Origin: Lachnospiraceae bacterium 10-1
GTDB taxonomy: Bacteria; Bacillota; Clostridia; Lachnospirales; Lachnospiraceae
Assembly: GCA_000403495.2 (NCBI GenBank)
Contig: KE159822.1
Location: 62,001 to 126,000 of the forward strand
Direction: 5' to 3'
DNA: 64,000 nucleotides
Part shown: positions 60,534-64,000 of the stretch, in pieces
How the letters are laid out: the number at the start of each line of letters is the position of its first letter
How positions within the stretch are numbered: the stretch's first letter is position 1
Program-made: the position numbers and the translations under genes
The notes under the pieces: model-generated
What the model saw: the letters and a program-made list of their open reading frames with translations, nothing else
Database searches by the model: none
What the model was told of the DNA's origin: nothing

Positions 60534-61550
60534 TCAGTACCTGAGTTTTTCAGCCGCGTCAGAGAGTACTGCACATACTTTGTCACACCAGTTGTCAAAT
60601 TCAGGATCTTCCTTTTGACATTCGGGGTGGGAAAGTACATAAGTTATTGTATCTTTAATTCCCTGATCTGCACGAATAGAAGCAGTAAATCCGGGGACAA
60701 GTCTTTTTAACTTACTGTTATCAAACACTACGGTGTTTGCTTTATCGCCCAGCAGGCTTCCGGTAAAATCATAGGGAGAGCAAGAAGCTAAAAATTCAGA
60801 AGAAACATGGACAGCATTCAGCCTGACGCCTAAAACATCTGCAATAATCTGATAAATCTGATTCCAGGTAAGGGCTTCATCTGAGGTAATCTGAACAGCT
60901 TCTCCAATGGCATGGATATTTCCCATTAGCCCTGCAAAGCCCTTGGCAAAGTCCAGACTGTGTGTCAGTGTCCAGAGAGAAGTCCCATCCCCATGAATGA
61001 TAACCGGTTTTCCCTCCAGCATTCGCTTTATTACCCCATAACTGCCATTTATGCCATGAACACCAAGGGGCACAGACCGTTCGGAATAGGTATGGCTGGG
61101 ACGGACGATAGTTATAGGAAATCCACTGTCCCGATACAGTTTCATCAAATAGTCTTCTCCGGCAATTTTATTACGGGAATACTCCCAATAAGGATTTGCA
61201 AGGGGAGTCCCTTCATTGATCCGGTAATCAGAAAGCGGTTTCTGATAGGCAGACGCGGAACTGATATAGACAAATTGCTTGGTTTTATCTTTAAAAAGTC
61301 TGTAATCACGTGCAAGCTGATCTTTAGTAAAAGCAATAAAATCTGCTACCACATCAAAGGAAAGATCTTTAATCAGTCGACTGACAGATGCTTCTTCATT
61401 GATATCTGCTTTTAGTTCAATAATATCTCCGGTAAGTGTGTGGCTGCGGCTGCCTCTGTTCACAAGATAAAGGGTGTGGCCTTGTGATAAAAGAAGCTTT
61501 GAAACAGCCATACTGATAGTGCCGGTGCCGCCGATAAGAAGAATTTTCAT
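60534..61550 (-). CDS. NAD-dependent epimerase/dehydratase
   Basis: 338 residues of the extended short-chain dehydrogenase family. Glycine motif LIGGTGTISMAVSKLL at the N-terminus, Ser/Tyr/Lys catalytic set in YISSASAY and YWEYSRNK (Y-x3-K), and a sugar-nucleotide-type C-terminal domain. Converges on the phosphatase gene with only 12 bp between stops. Substrate unknown, probably a nucleotide sugar or similar. Confidence 0.85.
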   Translation of the reverse strand: MKILLIGGTGTISMAVSKLLLSQGHTLYLVNRGSRSHTLTGDIIELKADINEEASVSRLIKDLSFDVVADFIAFTKDQLARDYRLFKDKTKQFVYISSASAYQKPLSDYRINEGTPLANPYWEYSRNKIAGEDYLMKLYRDSGFPITIVRPSHTYSERSVPLGVHGINGSYGVIKRMLEGKPVIIHGDGTSLWTLTHSLDFAKGFAGLMGNIHAIGEAVQITSDEALTWNQIYQIIADVLGVRLNAVHVSSEFLASCSPYDFTGSLLGDKANTVVFDNSKLKRLVPGFTASIRADQGIKDTITYVLSHPECQKEDPEFDNWCDKVCAVLSDAAEKLRY

Positions 61551-61754
61551 ATAAATTTCCTGCCTTTCTGTAAATAATCTTATAAATTTATTTCTATTAT
61601 AAAAATTTTGTGACTGAAAGAAAAGAAATTTTTTATAAAACTACCGAAAAGTATTAGCGGCATCTAAATATAGGATTGTAATATTTTAGCAAAGTAGTTA
61701 TAATAAATGCATTGAATAATAGAGGAAAATGATTAATTCAAGGAGGCTTTTTTT

Positions 61755-63005
61755 ATGAAGGAACAACAAAGCTTTAAAAAGAAAGTGAGACTAGTTTTCA
61801 CTATGATCTGCATTATTGTTGCAGTCTCAGAACTAACGGCAATTTTGGGAATGCTGGGGCTGGGAAGCAAGGTGATGCAGCTGGTATTCCATTCCATAAT
61901 ATTTCTTGCAGTAATCATAGCGTCTACACGTGGGTATAAGGTGCTGGTTGAAGCGTTGGTGGATCCGCTGATTGAAATGGATGCTGCTGTGAAAGGATTG
62001 GCACAGGGAGATTTAAGCGTTGAGGTTACTTACGAGGGAAACAATGAGCTGGGAACTTTGGCAGACAGTCTCAGACAAACCAGTAAAATGCTGAAGGAAC
62101 TGCTTGATGACCTGACCTTTATTTTAGGTGAATTTGGCAAAGGCAATTTTAATGTAAAAAGTAAAAATCGAAATGCCTATATTGGTGATTTTAAGGTGCT
62201 GTTGGAAGGTTTGCTTGCAATGGTGAAGGACTTCAGCGGCACAATGAGAAATATAGATAATGCGGCAGATCAGGTATCAGAAGGTTCCAATGATCTGTCA
62301 ATGAGTTCACAGGAGCTGGCAGACGGGGCTACCAATCAGGCGGCATCCATCGAAGAACTGCTTGCTACTGTAACAGATGTAACAAATCAGGTTTTGGAAA
62401 ATACCAAAACCACAGACAAAGCACATGATAATGCAAAACTGATCGGAGAACAGGCGAAAGTAAGCCAGTATAAGATGAAGGAACTGACAGAGGCCATGAA
62501 CACTATCAATGAAACATCCAGTGAGATCAGTAATATTATCGTTGACATTGAAGAAATTGCATCACAGACAAACCTTCTTTCCCTGAATGCCGCAATTGAA
62601 GCAGCAAGAGCAGGTGAGGCAGGCAGAGGATTTGCAGTAGTTGCCGACCAGATCAGAAAGCTGGCGGAAGACAGTGCAGCTTCAGCAGTTACCACAAAGG
62701 AACTGATTGACAAGTCTCTTCGTGAGGTACATAAGGGAAATGAAATAACGGAACAAACTGCCGATTCCCTGAATAATGTAATTAAGGAACTGGATAACAT
62801 TGTTCAGGCAGTTGCAGATATTAGGGTTGCATCTGATAAACAGGCATTATCTGTGAAGGAAATTGAAAAAGGTTTTGAGGCAATTAGTGCAGTAGTTGAG
62901 AGCAATTCGGCAGCTGCAGAAGAGACTTCTGCTACCAGCCAGGAGCTGTCTGCACAGGCAGCAGCCCTTAAGGGTATGGTAGAACGGTTCCAGCTTTGTG
63001 ACTAA
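61755..63005 (+). CDS. methyl-accepting chemotaxis protein
   Basis: 416 residues. Two N-terminal spans (about 12-33 and 40-58) with almost no extracellular part, a HAMP domain ([25 protein letters not shown]), and a cytoplasmic signalling domain with the hairpin tip [20 protein letters not shown] followed by [16 protein letters not shown]. Senses an intracellular or membrane cue. AAGGAGG precedes the ATG. Preceded by an AT-rich promoter region. Confidence 0.93.
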   Translation: MKEQQSFKKKVRLVFTMICIIVAVSELTAILGMLGLGSKVMQLVFHSIIFLAVIIASTRGYKVLVEALVDPLIEMDAAVKGLAQGDLSVEVTYEGNNELGTLADSLRQTSKMLKELLDDLTFILGEFGKGNFNVKSKNRNAYIGDFKVLLEGLLAMVKDFSGTMRNIDNAADQVSEGSNDLSMSSQELADGATNQAASIEELLATVTDVTNQVLENTKTTDKAHDNAKLIGEQAKVSQYKMKELTEAMNTINETSSEISNIIVDIEEIASQTNLLSLNAAIEAARAGEAGRGFAVVADQIRKLAEDSAASAVTTKELIDKSLREVHKGNEITEQTADSLNNVIKELDNIVQAVADIRVASDKQALSVKEIEKGFEAISAVVESNSAAAEETSATSQELSAQAAALKGMVERFQLCD

Positions 63006-63011
63006 TTAGAA

Positions 63012-64000
63012 TTAGCGGTATTTGCGGACTGCAAACATACATAGGATTGTCTGGACTGCCTGGCTGACCAGCAGCCCCCACAGATATCCATGAATGCCCC
63101 AAAGAGGGATTCCCCAAAACACAAATCCCAACCGTACCAGCAGGCTGGCCATGCTGAAAACAAAAGTAAGGCTTGTTTTGCCAAGGCCGTTTAGGATGCT
63201 GCCCAAAGTACTTGCAATATACATTAAAGGGCAGAGAAAACTAAGAACAATAATAAAACTGCCTGCAAGGGTGCTTTGGTAAAGAAGATTTCCCAGAAAT
63301 CTTCCGGTTAATAAGAAAAATGCAGTAAATATAATACCCAAAAAAAAGCCGTAGCATATAGACTTATGTACGGCTTTTTTGATTGTGCCGGTATTTTCCG
63401 CCGCATCTGCTTCTGAAACAATAGGAAGCAATAGTACACAAATAGAATTGGTGATTGCACTGGGAAACAGAATAAGGGGCAGTGACATTCCGGTCAGGAT
63501 GCCGTATACACTTAAGGCAGTTGTATTATTATAGCCATAGTCAAGCAATCTGTTGGGGATGAAAATTGCCTCCAGGCTCTGGAGAAAATTAATAATAATC
63601 CTGTTTAAAGATAAGGGCACTGCCAGTGTAAGAAGATTTTTGATAATTGGAGGGTAAGCCGCCATTTTTGCAGGAAGCAGTATACCATAATTTTTAGGCA
63701 CAACATGGACAAAGTGTGCTTTTATGGCAATCAGGGAAACAATCATGGAGGCTGCTTCGCCAATAACCAGTCCAACCACTGCAAAACTGATGGTAGGTGC
63801 CATATGATATTTTAGACAAAAAAAGTAGATGATATATACACTTCCCACGCGTATGATCTGTTCAGAGAGTTGGCAGATGGCAGGGACGGAAGTTTTTCGT
63901 ATTCCATAAAAATATCCGTTGATGCAGGAGTGGACAGTTGCCAGTGGGATGGAAAATGAAATAATTCTAAGAAGCGGGGCGGTACGTGTTTCCATAAGGA
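63012..64000 (-). CDS. SpoVB/MurJ-like MOP flippase, C-terminal part
   Basis: At least 327 residues; the frame runs on to the window edge, so the start lies outside. About ten spans. Segments NGYFYGIRKTSVPAICQLSEQ and LGSILNGLGKTSLTF are typical of the polysaccharide-flippase (MOP) superfamily, near the stage V sporulation protein B branch. It moves lipid-linked glycans across the membrane. Ends 6 bp from the chemotaxis gene, on the opposite strand. Confidence 0.85.
   Translation of the reverse strand, partial: LMETRTAPLLRIISFSIPLATVHSCINGYFYGIRKTSVPAICQLSEQIIRVGSVYIIYFFCLKYHMAPTISFAVVGLVIGEAASMIVSLIAIKAHFVHVVPKNYGILLPAKMAAYPPIIKNLLTLAVPLSLNRIIINFLQSLEAIFIPNRLLDYGYNNTTALSVYGILTGMSLPLILFPSAITNSICVLLLPIVSEADAAENTGTIKKAVHKSICYGFFLGIIFTAFFLLTGRFLGNLLYQSTLAGSFIIVLSFLCPLMYIASTLGSILNGLGKTSLTFVFSMASLLVRLGFVFWGIPLWGIHGYLWGLLVSQAVQTILCMFAVRKYR

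Overview
The window reads as a Gram-positive, gut-type Clostridia chromosome, most likely Lachnospiraceae. The reasons are strong GGAGG ribosome binding sites, Tn916-type integrases and excisionases, LanFEG/BceAB-type peptide transporters, AgrA/AgrC-like LytTR regulators and a reversed-domain GH3 enzyme. This placement is an inference; no rRNA or other taxonomic marker is present.

Region 1 (1-5659) is a decaying carbohydrate operon. It holds the end of a GPH-type sugar transporter, a frameshifted GH3 glucosidase, a broken alpha/beta esterase, an SGNH hydrolase, a polysaccharide deacetylase and a second SGNH hydrolase with a late frameshift. Region 2 (5660-7640) is the wreck of an older mobile element: a relaxase tail, an internally deleted IS3 element, a gene tail and an integration-site arm.

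Region 3 (7641-60093) is the main structure: three integrated elements in tandem, all in the same target, codons 6-10 of a low-molecular-weight protein tyrosine phosphatase gene. The 13-bp core TTCGTCTGCCACG occurs at 7641, 18375, 43699 and 60081, each time preceded by an ATG and the first codons of the phosphatase. Only the last copy (60066-60521) continues into an intact gene. Element A (7641-18387) carries a Phd/RelE module, an OmpR two-component system, an ISL3 insertion, a small membrane protein with an ABC exporter, an HTH regulator, xis and int. Element B (18375-43711) carries IS remnants, an FAD oxidoreductase, a LanFEG transporter with its two-component system, a LytTR regulator with a catalytically deleted kinase, a complete pst-phoU-pho operon, and an integrase gene split by a Fic-like / Mrr-NTPase / DUF1016 cassette. 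Element C (43699-60093) carries an MNT/HEPN module, a NarL two-component system with a BceAB-type transporter, an intact LytTR/AgrC pair, a run of small proteins of unknown function, a sigma-like factor, xis and int. No conjugation genes are present, only relaxase and mobC scraps, so any transfer would depend on helper functions.

Region 4 (60066-64000) is ordinary chromosome: the phosphatase, an NAD-dependent epimerase, a chemotaxis receptor and the end of a SpoVB-like flippase.

Two themes link the genes. Each of the three elements brings a sensor kinase with an ABC transporter of the antimicrobial-peptide type. In addition, two near-identical LytTR blocks (about 25.6-27.6 kb and 50.5-52.9 kb) use the same paired 12-bp sites, spaced exactly 20 bp, at four promoters. 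Two of these promoters lead into genes encoding signal-peptide-less proteins, several beginning MSMNVN or similar. This looks like a poorly described regulon and is the best candidate here for a new system, together with the defence-like cassette inside integrase B.
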